From positions 65,087,501 to 65,151,500 of the forward strand of contig CM059585.1 in assembly GCA_030407085.1 (NCBI GenBank): a stretch of DNA of 64,000 bases, read 5' to 3'. Below the pieces are notes generated by a model that was not told the origin of the DNA, did no database searches, and was given only the letters and a program-made list of their open reading frames with translations. This stretch comes from Trichopria drosophilae. Lineage: Eukaryota > Arthropoda > Insecta > Hymenoptera > Diapriidae. A program made the position numbers and the translations under genes. Positions 44,732 through 55,643 of the stretch are shown here, piece by piece (the stretch's first letter is position 1; the number at the start of each line of letters is the position of its first letter).

Positions 44732-46002
44732 CTACTGGAAGTAAACGGATTCAAACCCTATCCGTATTAATACTTCGGCTATCCGTTTATATACGTTTGA
44801 TAACGTTTCAATACATTTTTAACCTCTTGTATCCGAAGGCTATCCGTGACTAATCCGTCCGTATCCGCGTCCAACATTAATTTATTCCCGACGTCTGCCG
44901 CGGATCGCACGAGTCCGTTCCAATACTTTCACATCCGCGCATATCCGCGATTCGCAAATTACATTTCTAATCCGTCGTGATCCGCGGGTTTCTATCCGTC
45001 TACCAATCCGTATATATCGTCTTTTATCCGTCCCGATCCGTTTTCAAGCCTATACGTTTCGATCCGCCGGTTTTAATGCGCATTTCTATCCGCGCGTATC
45101 CGCGTGCAACTTTAAATATTTCTGGACGACTGCCGCGGATCGCACACGAGTCCGTTCCAATAGTTTCCTATCCGCGCATATTCGCGATTCGCAAATTACA
45201 TTTCTAATCCGCTTTAATCCGCGGATTTCTATCCGACTGTCTGTCCGCACATATCGTTTTCAATCCGTTTCGATACGTTTCTGAGCCTATACGTTTCGAT
45301 TCGTCGGTTTCAATCCGCGTCTCCATCGGTAGGCATCTGCGAGCAATTTTGACTATCTGTGGCGGATCGGAAATGTTTTCATTCCGTTAATTCCCTATCC
45401 GCGCAGCTCTGTGATTCGGAAAAATCAAGCCACTTAAGCATATTTCCATGTACATGACGAAAGGGAAGGGAGGGCAATTTCGAAAAATTGCAATACGTGA
45501 ACAACCCTATCGACTATCTTACAATATTCTTACATTAAATTAATACAAAGATGTATATCCTGGTAATAAATATTCAAATGCATAATTTTTAAATAGTTCG
45601 TGCTTTGTATTACAAACTATACAAACGATAATATCAAAGTATACATACGAATAGAAGCTGATAGAATTTTCGTATACGCAGGCGGATATATGCGGATAAA
45701 TATTGACTCAGTTTTTAAGGATTGAGACAGATGAAAGTATTTATGCAAATAGAACGGATAAAAACAGGTGCACACTCGGTGCCATATCACGGATAGATAC
45801 GGATAGATACGGATTCGACAGGCTCATATTAGAACGGATTGAGGCGGATCAATTTTCCATTCCACGGATCCAGAACGTATTCAGTTTTGACGGACAACAA
45901 CCGATTGAAAAGAATGCAAAGTGGGCATTCAAACGGCTACAAATTTTCTATCCGTTTGAATCCGTTATTTTCTATCCGTTGGAATCCGTTTACTTCCAGT
46001 AG
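44732..46002. mobile_element. Foldback element saturated with TATCCG motifs
   Basis: Ends are CTACTGGAAGTAAACGGATT and its complement. The left half is crowded with ATCCG (TATCCGT, TATCCGC, AATCCGT), dozens of copies over 500 bp. The right half carries CGGAT, the complement, at similar density. The motif polarity therefore points inward from both ends, as in subterminal transposase-binding arrays. The middle is AT-rich. No transposase; no clear target duplication. Confidence 0.85.
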
Positions 46003-46199
46003 GGAAGGGACATTTGGTACCGGTCGACTATATAAATGGAATTTAGATAAGCAAATATATACATATATGTATATTTTAACAAGAACCTATAATTTTGGAA
46101 GGATATGTAGTTTCAATGTCATCACAAAATCGCATACTTGATGAAAGTAGGTAACTTTTGAATAGATATTGATTGTTATAAAATGTACACATTTTTTAA
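46003..46199. other. AT-rich spacer
   Basis: No feature recognised between the foldback and the ISL2EU-like inverted arm. Confidence 0.4.
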
Positions 46200-46690
46200 A
46201 GGGCGTAGGTTAACTATACAAAAAATGCCCCCACAGCTCTGTCACCCGAACTGGGTCCATATATTGCTACCCCGATGACTACAAATTTCTGAAAGTATGA
46301 ACTCAAAATTCGCTTTTTCGAAAAAGTTATGGAGGGGAAAAGAAAAATAAAAAAACTAATTTTTCTCGAAAACTACTGGATCGATTTTAATGAACTTGAA
46401 ATATGTTAGAAACGTAGGTAAGACAATTTGAGAGAAACAATATGAATTTTTTTTTTTTTTTTTTTTTAATAAGTAAAAAACTGGTTTGAAATTTTCGACA
46501 TTTTTTTTTGGCATAATTTTTTATGTGACCACCTTCATCTTTTTTCTTGAGGTACCTTACAATGTCCCCATTCATATATATTTTTTTAAAATTTTTTAAA
46601 AATATTGTTTTTGAATAAAAAATCGTAAACCATGGTCGTCCTGCGTGACTTGCGCATTCGCACACGCGCTCGCGCGCACGTATGCATACA

Positions 46691-47098
46691 TATATATGTA
46701 TAATACAGGGTACACAATTTAAAACTACCACCCGGAAATCTGAGAATGAATGCTGTTTAGAAAAAACAAGTTTAAATAGAAAAGTTTTTGGATTCTGAGG
46801 GGGACATCCAATAGTGACCTTGACGTTGACCTTTAAGGTCATTTCAGTATGAAGCCTCTTTTTAATGAGACCCCTTATTTTTTCACTCCGGAAATGGAAA
46901 AAGCGGAATTTACGTCCGAATACGATCTTGTCTTAGGACCCAGGTCCCATGATGGGGTTCTATAATTCTTTTTCTTTATGTCCGTTAGTTTGGACCTCCC
47001 CGTCGGCCAGCATTCAGCATGGTTGAACCTGATCTGATATAGCCCGAGCGGATCGTTAGCCGTAACACCCCCACCACGTGAAGGTGGACAAATGAGGG
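46691..47098. other. Spacer with a CAGGGT-type element fragment
   Basis: TACAGGGTACACAATTTAAA at about 46704 looks like one end of a TA-inserted element, followed by TGACCTTGACGTTGACC near 46815, which resembles the MITE at 54882-55639. No opposite end was found. The remainder is unassigned. Confidence 0.4.
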
Positions 47099-48116
47099 CA
47101 CCCAGTCAATTAAGGCAAGATAGATGAGTCACCCAGCCAGTTAAGGCAAGATAGACGAGTCACCCAGCCAGTTAAGGCAAGATAGACGAGTCACCCAGCC
47201 ATTTAAGGCAAGATGGAGGAGTCACCCAGCCAGTTAAGGCAAGATGGAGGAATCACCCAGCCAGTTAAGGCAAGATGGAGGAATCACTCAGCCAGTTAAG
47301 GCAAGATGGAGGAGTCACCCAGCCAGTTAAGGCAAGATGGAGGAATCACCCAGCCAGTTAAGGCAAGATGGAGGAATCACCCAGCCAGTTAAGGCAAGAT
47401 GGAGGAGTCACCCAGCCATTTAAGGCAAGATGGAGGAGTCACCCAGCCAGTTAAGGCAAGCCAGAGGAGTCACCCAGCCATTTAAGGCAGGTTGGTGGAC
47501 TCACCCAGCCAGTTAAGGCCAGATGGAGGAATCACCCAGCCAGTTAAGGCAAGATGGAGGAATCACCCAGCCAGTTAAGGCAAGATGGAGGAGTCACCCA
47601 GCCATTTAAGGCAAGATGGAGGAGTCACCCAGCCAGTTAAGGCAAGCTAGAGGAGTCACCCAGCCATTTAAGGCAAGATGGAGGAGTCACCCAGCCAGTT
47701 AAGGCCAGATGGAGGAATCACCCAGCCAGTTAAGGTAAGATGGAGGAATCACCCAGCCAGTTAAGGCAAGATGGAGGAATCACCCAGCCAGTTAAGGCAA
47801 GATGGAGGAGTCACCCAGCCATTTAAGGCAAGATGGAGGAGTCACCCAGCCATTTAAGGCAAGATGGAGGAGTCACCCAGCCAGTTAAGGCAAGATGGAG
47901 GAGTCACCCAGCCAGTTAAGGCCAGATGGAGGAATCACCCAGCCAGTTAAGGTAAGATGGAGGAATCACCCAGCCAGTTAAGGCAAGATGGAGGAATCAC
48001 CCAGCCAGTTAAGGCAAGATGGAGGAGTCACCCAGCCATTTAAGGCAAGATGGAGGAGTCACCCAGCCATTTAAGGCAAGATGGAGGAGTCACCCAGCCA
48101 GTTAAGGCAGATGGAG
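47099..48116. repeat. 31-bp minisatellite, about 33 copies
   Basis: The unit contains CACCCAGCCAGTTAAGGCAA and GATGGAGGA and repeats every 31 bp. Variant units (CATTTAAGG, GGCCAGATGG, GGTAAGATGG) recur at steps of 186 and 217 bp, giving a higher-order pattern. It lies between the inverted arm and the 3' end of the transposase gene. No spacers, so not a CRISPR array. Confidence 0.97.
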
Positions 48117-48181
48117 TTGTTACCCATACAATTAAAGCAAGATATATTATCTCGCCTCTCGCTCACTGATGCTACAATTGT

Positions 48182-48915
48182 TCAGTCTTCATCGCTATCA
48201 GATTCGATTACTGGTACAATTTTAGTTGTGGTGAATATGCCAGTTAATATCTCAGCTGGTTTGAAAATTCTTGATAAATAACGCGCATGTGATAAATAAT
48301 ATATAACAGCCGCAATGTGGGAACAACAGCCAACAGTTCTATTTCCATTGGCACATTCACATGTGTATTCTGTAATTCCAGAATGTCCAACAGTGTTAGG
48401 TTCGTATTTAATAAAACACCTATAGGTTTGACGAGAAATGTGACGGGACGGAACTCTAATTTTTAAAGTCGTTGAATCATCTTTGACAAATTCCATTTTT
48501 AGATTGCCATCTTTGTCAAGCATTTCTGCTAAATAGGAAACAGCCTGAGCAAGTTGATAGGTACCAGTGAATAAAATTTTCAAATCATTTGTTGTTAATT
48601 CCGGAAAATCATTAAGATCATCTGAGGAGATAGTTCCAAACGGAAGTTTACAACGTAGCCATCCTGCTTCTTCTACTTTATCAGCCAAAGAAAACTTCAC
48701 ATTTTTCTGAGTTTGCATCTTTTGAAGAATATCATCGAAGTTATCTACATCAGAATGTAATCTTTTTCCGAAAATATTATTAAGAAAACATGCAATTCTG
48801 AAGTATGATCCAACTTTTGGTTATAACTTATTATCGATTTTATGATTAAGAAGAAGATATTTTTGCTTGATGACACCGTGAACGGATTCTACAGCCCACC
48901 AAATTTTCGTAACAA
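48182..48915 (-). pseudogene. ISL2EU-like transposase, C-terminal part
   Basis: Continues the frame broken at 50614: VVTKIWWAVESVHGVIKQKY carries the probable catalytic Glu, followed by a stop before PKVGSYFRIACFLNN. Then DFPELTTNDLKILFTGTYQL, RHISRQTYRCFIKYEP and a SWIM-like finger YTCECANGNRTVGCCSHIAA lead to an acidic end ESDSDED at 48182. The pattern matches the C terminus of animal ISL2EU transposases from memory. One internal stop is visible in addition to the foldback insertion. Confidence 0.8.
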
Positions 48916-50613
48916 CCCGTATGGAAAAAATCAACGGTAATCTAACGCAACTCACCGTACGATTTTTACAAATTTCGGTACGTCTGTGTAGAATTATGTA
49001 CGGTGAGGTACGTTTACGTCCGTTCGCGTATGTACGATTTGGTTACGATTCGAACATTTTGTACACCATTGTACAGAAACGTACGCAAACGTACGCGAAC
49101 GTACACAAACGTACGCAAACGTACACAAAATTGCTAGAACATACTGAAGCATGCGGAGATGTACAGCATTGTACGCTATAGATGTCAAACAACCATTCGT
49201 AATAAAATATTTTCTTACAAAAACGTCCGGAATCATATGAATATGTACTGAAACGTACGCAGACGTACGCAAACGTACGCAATTTATCCGGATATATGCA
49301 GCCATGTATAGAAACGTACGAGATTTTGGAACTATTTACAGGAACGTGCCCGACTGCACGAATATTGAATATCCCAGATAGGTGCCCGTTTTTCTTCCGT
49401 TATTTTTTTTCGATTTTTCGTTCAAAATTTTTCACGTAATTTTGGAGAAAAATGACCCAAACCAATTCTTCTACATTGGACAAATATTCCAAAAATTTGT
49501 CGCATTTTGTAGGGATATTTATACATTTTTTCATATTATTCGGGCAATTTTTTCCTCTTTGTATACAAACAAATTTTTTTTTATTTTTAATTTTATTATT
49601 ATTTTTTATTTAATTCAAATATTTTTTAACTTTTTTTAGTTGATTTAATTTTCTTAAGAAAGTTGTTCTCAAGCGGTCACCATCCAAGTAGTGTTCCCCA
49701 CCAAGAATACTTGACTAGAAACAACGATCGCGCGCGACACCGACCACTAGTCTACCACTGTCGATCACTATCAGTAACGTAATATGATATTTCTGTTACA
49801 CATTAAAATTTTTAAAAATTCTTAATTATCTCAAAAACGGCCAGAGATAAGCAAAATATGACAAAATTTTGGAGGCTATCAAAAGGGGGGATCCCATTGA
49901 GTCGGTTAATGCGTACATACGGCATGGCGATCTTCAATATATTTAGAAGTAAAACCCCACCGTATCTATATAACCAATATGTATGGCGTAAAAATATAAA
50001 CGATCGGCAACCCAGAGCGTGCTCCGAAGACCTCAGGATTCCAACCTACAGGACCGAGACTTACGCGAACTCCTTTTGTGTAATATCCATTCGATTGTGG
50101 ATACATTATGTGCCAAAAATAGGATTCAAAAGCATACGAATCACGCAGAATTTCTATACTTTTCTATGCTTTTCTATCCTCCTTTTCGAGTAGGGATACG
50201 TTTACGTATACGTTTAGGAATATTCTTTGATCCATTTTTTCTGGTAAGTGACGTTTCTGCAGCATTCTACAGGATACTGTACCTTTGCACACTTTCGCGT
50301 ACGTTCACGCACGTTCGCGTACGTTCGCGTACGTTTACGTACGTTTACGTACGTTTATATCTGTTTAGAAATATTTTGTTATGCATTTTATCTCGTATGT
50401 GTACATTTTTGTAGGATTCTGGACGATACTGCATCTTTGCATACTTTTGCGTACGTTAACGTACCTTCGCGTACGTTCGCGTACGTTTCTGTATAATGCT
50501 GTAAAAATGTTCGAATCGTAACCAAAACGTACCTAAACGTACCAAATCGTACGTAATCGTACGGAATCATGCTTAAATGTAACGAAAACATACCATTTTT
50601 ATTTCCATAGGGG
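48916..50613. mobile_element. Foldback element saturated with CGTACG motifs, nested in the transposase gene
   Basis: Ends are CCCGTATGGAAAAAATC and the complement of CCCCTATGGAAATAAAAA. Arms of about 200 bp share GGTTACGATTCGAACATTTT and then runs of ACGTACGCAAACGTACG. The left half is rich in that motif, the right half in its complement. Flanking AA on both sides is a 2-bp target duplication: removing the element and one AA restores the transposase reading SRFVTKIWW. The centre contains a 5S rRNA-like fragment at 49662-49720. Confidence 0.88.
49662..49720 (-). ncRNA. 5S rRNA-like fragment
   Basis: On the minus strand ACTACTTGGATGGTGACCGC followed by TTGAGAACAAC closely matches the 3' half of 5S rRNA (C-box region, normally TACTTGGATGGGTGACCGC). 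Only about 40-60 bases are recognisable and the 5' half is not convincing, so it is a relic, not a working 5S gene. It may be part of the foldback element or a SINE of 5S origin. Confidence 0.5.
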
Positions 50614-51954
50614 AAAGCGAGAATTATTTGATTCTTCTGCAGTTAATTGTTTCCTTTTTCCTTTTAAGGCAGGCATCAAAACTCGAAATTTTTTTTCTTC
50701 CAACTTTTCTTTTACGTCACGAAATCCACGGTCAAGAACAAAAATATCACCTTCATTAACCAGCTTAGATAAACCTTCAGGATTTTCGAGAATTGTTTCC
50801 AAAATCTGGGCATCATTTTGATTCGCAAGAAAAGGTCCAGCAATGTCTACAACATACCCGTCAGTTGTGCAGATGGTAAACGGTTTACAAAGGGGAACTT
50901 TCTTTTGGCCAGAGTACGATTTCCTTTGGTAATCATTATTAGAACTTTTTTGATGTCTAGCGTATGTGCCGTCGCATATCAAAAAAAGTTTATCGTTAGA
51001 ATCGAATAAATGTTTTGCCATTTTAGTGGTATGGTTTAGAATGAGTTCATTCCGACTACAAGCATTCACTCCAAAACGAAGTAGCAACACTTCATCTTCA
51101 AATGATTTCATTACACTGGCCGAATAGTCCGAGACATCGTGTTCATTTTGCAATTGCAAAATTGACGCGATCATTGCATTCGAATTACCCGACCGTAATT
51201 TGAACAAAAAGACAACAATAGCTTGAATGACGGAACGGGAATGACTATTTCGCAATGAAGTTAACATGTCTTTCAGTTCATTTAATTGTTCCCAGTTTAA
51301 GCCTGTAAAAATTTTGAGTTGTTTCTCAGAAATATTGTATTCCCCTATTTTATCAAGCAATGTCGAGTCACATCTAATAGAAAGAGTTTCCATTAGTTTT
51401 GATAACTCAGATACCGTAAGGCTTGTAGTATTAGAATAGGCTTTCAGTTGGATAAGATCTTCTTCGTATATTCTATCGTTTATCAAGTGCATAGGACAAC
51501 ATCGATTCCCAGATGGAATGTAGATTTGAGTTTTGATATAAGTTTTTATTCGTGTTTCCTCAGGAATGACACGTAAATGTTTTGTGCCGCCACAAAAGCA
51601 ACATGATTTATGCGTTGCAATAGTTCTCCGAATAAAAACTTCCATACGTTCTTCAACCTCAGAAACCGATGCTTTCGATTCAACTATTTCAAACGTGGGA
51701 TCATTATCTACCGAATAAGGCACAACATCATTTACGACATTTACTTCAGATTTCTCTGCAGATATATTTTTTCTATAAACAGACATTCTACATTTTTGAC
51801 AAATAATGCCATTTACATTTATTGCTTGCTGCAAAGAAGTGGAGTAAATATTCGCTTCCTGTTGATTTGTTACTATTTTTTTTCGGCCTGTAGTATTTAT
51901 TAAAAAAGTATTGCAACCAGGGCACTTTTGTCTTAGCAATACGGTCTTATTCAT
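50614..51954 (-). pseudogene. ISL2EU-like transposase, N-terminal and catalytic part
   Basis: Opens at 51954 with MNKTVLLRQKCPGCNTFLIN and a second Cys pair CQKCRMSVYRK, a zinc-binding N terminus, then CCFCGG with CCPMHLI (residues about 115-150). The catalytic core begins ICDGTYARHQKSSNNDYQRK (first Asp), continues KPFTICTTDGYVVDIAGPF and NQNDAQILE, then GDIFVLDRGFRDVKEKL (second Asp). KRKQLTAEESNNSR precedes the break at the foldback. In family members this ORF continues to the WxVE block, found here at 48890. The N-terminal 445 residues are open, so decay is recent relative to most elements in the window. Confidence 0.85.
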
Positions 51955-52479
51955 CTTGAAAATTATGAAGAAATAAGAATGTCAGATGTAAACAAAAGAA
52001 TGTAAAAAGTAAAATTCTCCAGAATCACAGAGATATAACTCCGAAAAAAATACTAAATATAAACCTGCACTCAGCTATACCGATTTACATAGACTATATG
52101 AATCAAAGCACAATATCATATACAAGTGTCAGGTCGCACCGTCCGGATTCCTAATCTACTAAAAAAAGGATGGATTTCGATAACGAGAATGAAATGGCTA
52201 TCGAATAAAAGGAACGATGCCTACCGGAAAAGAAGTCACCTATTGCCTCGCAGTTCTTCTATATAGGAGTCTCGTGTCAACAATCACGCCGACATCACAC
52301 CGGATAATAAAATATCTCATTGACATCGGTTAAGGTCGATCTATACTATATACACTCAGCACCGGTTTTTGTTTCGGTCCAATTTAACTTCGTACATTTC
52401 AACGCTGTGCATTAAACACGAAAAAACATTTGAATATTTATATTGGCTACACATGAGTATCAACTGTATATAACATAGT
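51955..52479. other. 5' flank of the ISL2EU-like transposase
   Basis: Non-coding sequence between the start codon and the right inverted arm, presumably the promoter and untranslated leader. No box is convincing. Confidence 0.4.
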
Positions 52480-53121
52480 ATTTTTAGTCAATGCGTGCGT
52501 GCGTGAGTGCACGGGTGTGTGCGAATGCGCAAGACAAGCAGGACGACCATGGTTTACGATTTTTTATTCAAAAACTATATTTTTTAAAAATTTGAAAAAA
52601 ATATATATAAAAGGGGACATTGTAAGGTACCTCAAGAAAAATGATGAAGGTGGTCACATCAAAAATTATGCCAAAAAAAAATTTTGAAAATTTCAAATCA
52701 GTTTTTTACTTATTAAACAAAAAAAAAATCATATTTTTTCTCTCAAATTGTCTTACCTACGTTTCTAACATATTTCAAGTTCATTAAAATCGATCCAGTA
52801 GTTTTCGAGAAAAATTAGTTTTTTTATTTTTCTTTCCCCCTCCATAACTTTTTCGAAAAAGCGAATTTTGAGTTCATACTTTCAGCAATTTGTAGTCATC
52901 GGGGTAGCAATATATGGACCCAGTTCGGGTGACAGAGCTGTGGGGGCATTTTTTGTATAGTTAACCCCCTATGCCCTTTGAATTTTACCTTGCCTTTCGT
53001 TCGATTTGCTTATAAATAACACGTTTACGTAAAGAATTACGCTTCCTTATAATAATCTCACTTACAAATCAAATCTTATTATTATTTTTTTGCTAATCGC
53101 GAACTTCTTCGCAACGAAACA

Positions 53122-53330
53122 TCATATTCTTTCGTGGTTTGTTATTACCGCTTTTTTACTAACGACCTGGGGGTTCTTTCTCACACTTTTATTACAAGTG
53201 TAATCTATCGTTCCTAAGTGATAATGTTCGCAAACATCACCTGGAACGCATTCGAAGCAGCTCAGTAAATTAAATTGTACTAATTTTTCTTGTTTTCGAC
53301 TCCACGTATACTGATGCACTCGCTTTGACC
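53122..53330 (-). other. Candidate exon of unknown gene
   Basis: A 69-codon minus-strand frame is entered just after a TATTTTCAG acceptor-like site (AG at 53331-53332): SKRVHQYTWSRKQEKLVQFN, then CFECVPGDVCEHYHLGTIDY. The C-x2-C-x5-C-x-H spacing suggests a zinc-binding patch. No donor is compelling and the frame ends in TGA or TAA at 53122. It could equally be a fragment of an unrecognised transposon ORF. Confidence 0.35.
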
Positions 53331-54439
53331 CTGAAAATAACTTTATCCAGCTCGGGGTAACTCTATAATATTTATATAATTTTCTTTCACAATCGAAATC
53401 CTAACTTTTTTAAGATTCTGATTAAGTACTGAAACTAACGCTGAATCTATTTCAGCGCTATTTCAGAACTTGAATGTATGAATGTAGTCTGAATATAAAC
53501 AGATTATTTTCATCCTTGCTAACCAACTTTGTTTCTAAAGTTAATAGAAAAATATAATACTACATTTGACCACTCTTTCAATGATTTATAAATATGAATT
53601 CATTCATTGAAATCCCCCAAAAATCTCCCTAGAAATCCCACCAAAACCCTAAAAAAACCCAAATCTAAGGGGAAAACCTTTTTCTAATTTACACTATACT
53701 AGTGATTCGTTTTTGCAGAAAGAACGTTCACTTGTTTGAGGTCATGGGATGCGGCAACGCTGCACCGAGATGCACCATGCCTACAAACGAAAGTCGGCAA
53801 GTATCTACCATTTTAAATGATATTTTCTTCTTTTATTTTATTAATTATTCCTCAAAGTGACTAATCACGGCATTGCTGGACTTCACCGGACTTTACAGAC
53901 TGACGGAACAGATCAACGAAACGCTTTTTTAAGTGATTAAAATTGATTAAATTTAAGAAAATAATTCTTAAATTTTATATTTTTCATAAATGAATATTAA
54001 CTTTTAATATCATTAAATTGCTTTAAGTAACAAAATTCTTAATTTGCAGGACAAATTATTAATTTTCAGTAACATTTATAAAATTTGCTTCATACTTTTT
54101 TGTTTTCCATAAAATTTTTTACATTGTGCTTATCACTTGTACAGTTGTTTGTCGTACACCGAGAAAAAGGTTCGTTAATGTAAATAAGGATTATTTACTA
54201 TTAATGAATTTATTTGGCTGAAATAAAGATTTGTCAATAGCATTAACAACATTATTTATATGTTTTCATCTTTTCTAAGACATACATTGTCTACCCGCTT
54301 GTTATAAATCTATACCGCTCAAAAAATAAGCTAGACCATTATCTAACAAAAGAGATCGTACAGAGAAATTTTGGATGCGATTTCATTCAATTTCTTTTAC
54401 TGGCATCTAGCATGCAAATGCATGTCGACAATTTTACAA
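53331..54439. other. AT-rich sequence, no gene seen
   Basis: Long A/T-rich stretch; a CCCCAAAAATCTCCC-like C-A run near 53620 and a GGCAACGCTGCACCGAGATG phrase near 53750 are the only deviations. No open frame of interest. Confidence 0.4.
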
Positions 54440-54577
54440 TTAATTTGACACATTCGTTTTTCACTGCCTAAGAACTGTTCAGTATATTTCAGTAACCGAT
54501 TTTCACAATTTGAAAACCGCGCGCACAGGCACTTCCGGTTAGGCTGATAAATGGCGTTCTTCCGGCCATATGTCTTA
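54440..54577. repeat. Inverted repeat partner, right (with 43353-43490)
   Basis: Reverse complement of the left partner, ending CCATATGTCTTAA at 54577. The matching stops at the equivalent edge in both. Confidence 0.85.
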
Positions 54578-54881
54578 AGGGTGTTCTCTCCAAAAGTCGG
54601 AAGTCAGATTTGACTGTGGCGGCACCTACAACTTTTAAGTGCACTGATTGGAATGGCCTCTGCTGACGATATTACGAAGTTCGCTCGTCAGTATCGTATC
54701 AAAAATTTTCTCGAGGGGTTCTTAGCGGGGCACCAAAATTTTGTTTTCATGTGTATGCATACACATGTATAGGAGCGACGATATTCATACATGTCAGTCG
54801 GGGAAGGCCGAAGATGGCCGAGATCGCCAAGAGTCCACCCGAAATTCGGTGCTATAGCATATGTATATATACAGGGTCATC
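54578..54881. other. Spacer, no gene seen
   Basis: Mixed sequence ending in a TATATA run that is the insertion target of the next element. Confidence 0.4.
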
Positions 54882-55639
54882 GAAAAGTATCGGACCCCCC
54901 TAATATCTTCAGTTAGAATGCACTTAGGAGAAAATGTCCAATAGCAAAGTTGTATGGTTTCAAGCGGGGAGTAAGATGATGACCTTGACTTTGACCTTGA
55001 CCATGTCCTTCAAGGTCATTTCAAGGTCAATCTTATTTTTTTAAATAGAACTCCGTACATTTTATTGCATATTCTTATAGCTTATCTCGAGAGCTTTCCA
55101 AAACACTATAATAAAATATTTTTTTATTAAGTACTTTTTGAGTTATAAAGGTTTGAAGTTAACAATTGTTCATGGACATTTCTCCAAAATGCATTCCTTA
55201 GGCTAAATATTAGGGGGATCCGATTAATGTATTTTCTTTAAACCATTTAATTGGTCTCATTATTCCGCGCACGAAAGTATTAAGGTTATGATTACTGAAA
55301 ACTAAATAATATTTTACAAGATATTCTACATTTTGTGTCAAAAAATTGTTAACTTCAAACCTTTATAACTCAAAAAGTACTTAATAAAAAAATATTTTAT
55401 TATAGTGTTTTGGAAAGCTCTCAAGATAAGCTATAAGAATATGCAATAAAATGTAGGGGGTTCTATTTAAAAAAATAAGATTGACCTTGAAATGACCTTG
55501 AAGGACATGGTCAAGGTCAAAGTCAAGGTCATCATCTTACTCCCCGCTTGAAACCATACAACTTTGCTACTGGACATTTTCTCCTAAGTGCATTCTAACT
55601 GAAGATATTAGGGGGGTCCGATACTTTTCGATGACCCTG
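54882..55639. mobile_element. TA-flanked MITE carrying eight TCAAGGTCA sites
   Basis: Starts CAGGGTCATCGAAAAGTATC and ends with the complement, with inverted arms of about 290 bp and TA at both sides (54880-54881, 55640-55641). Each arm has four exact TGACCTTGA/TCAAGGTCA sites (54980, 54992, 55010, 55021 and 55482, 55493, 55511, 55523). It is non-coding. TA duplication and CAGGG ends match the mariner element beside it. Confidence 0.93.
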
Positions 55640-55643
55640 TATA

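Larger units (their letters stand above)
46200..52980 (-). mobile_element. ISL2EU-like DNA transposon with about 490-bp inverted arms
   Basis: Arms 46200-46690 and 52480-52980 are inverted copies: GGTTAACTATACAAAAAATG, CACAGCTCTGTCACCCGAAC and a CGTAAACCATGGTCGTCC-type stretch all recur in complement. Between them, on the minus strand, is a DDE transposase of the ISL2EU/IS4EU type (48182-51954) split by a foldback. A 31-bp minisatellite lies downstream of the gene. That the arms belong to this transposon, rather than being two separate copies of another element, is inference from symmetry. Confidence 0.7.

Noticed and set aside
47099..48116. CRISPR-like array
   Set aside because: The 31-bp units are contiguous with no unique spacers, and the context is a eukaryotic transposon; it is a minisatellite.
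49043..49305. Repetitive tyrosine/valine-rich frames such as those in the CGTACG region
   Set aside because: They are produced by the CGTACG motif cloud of the foldback element and exist in several frames on both strands.
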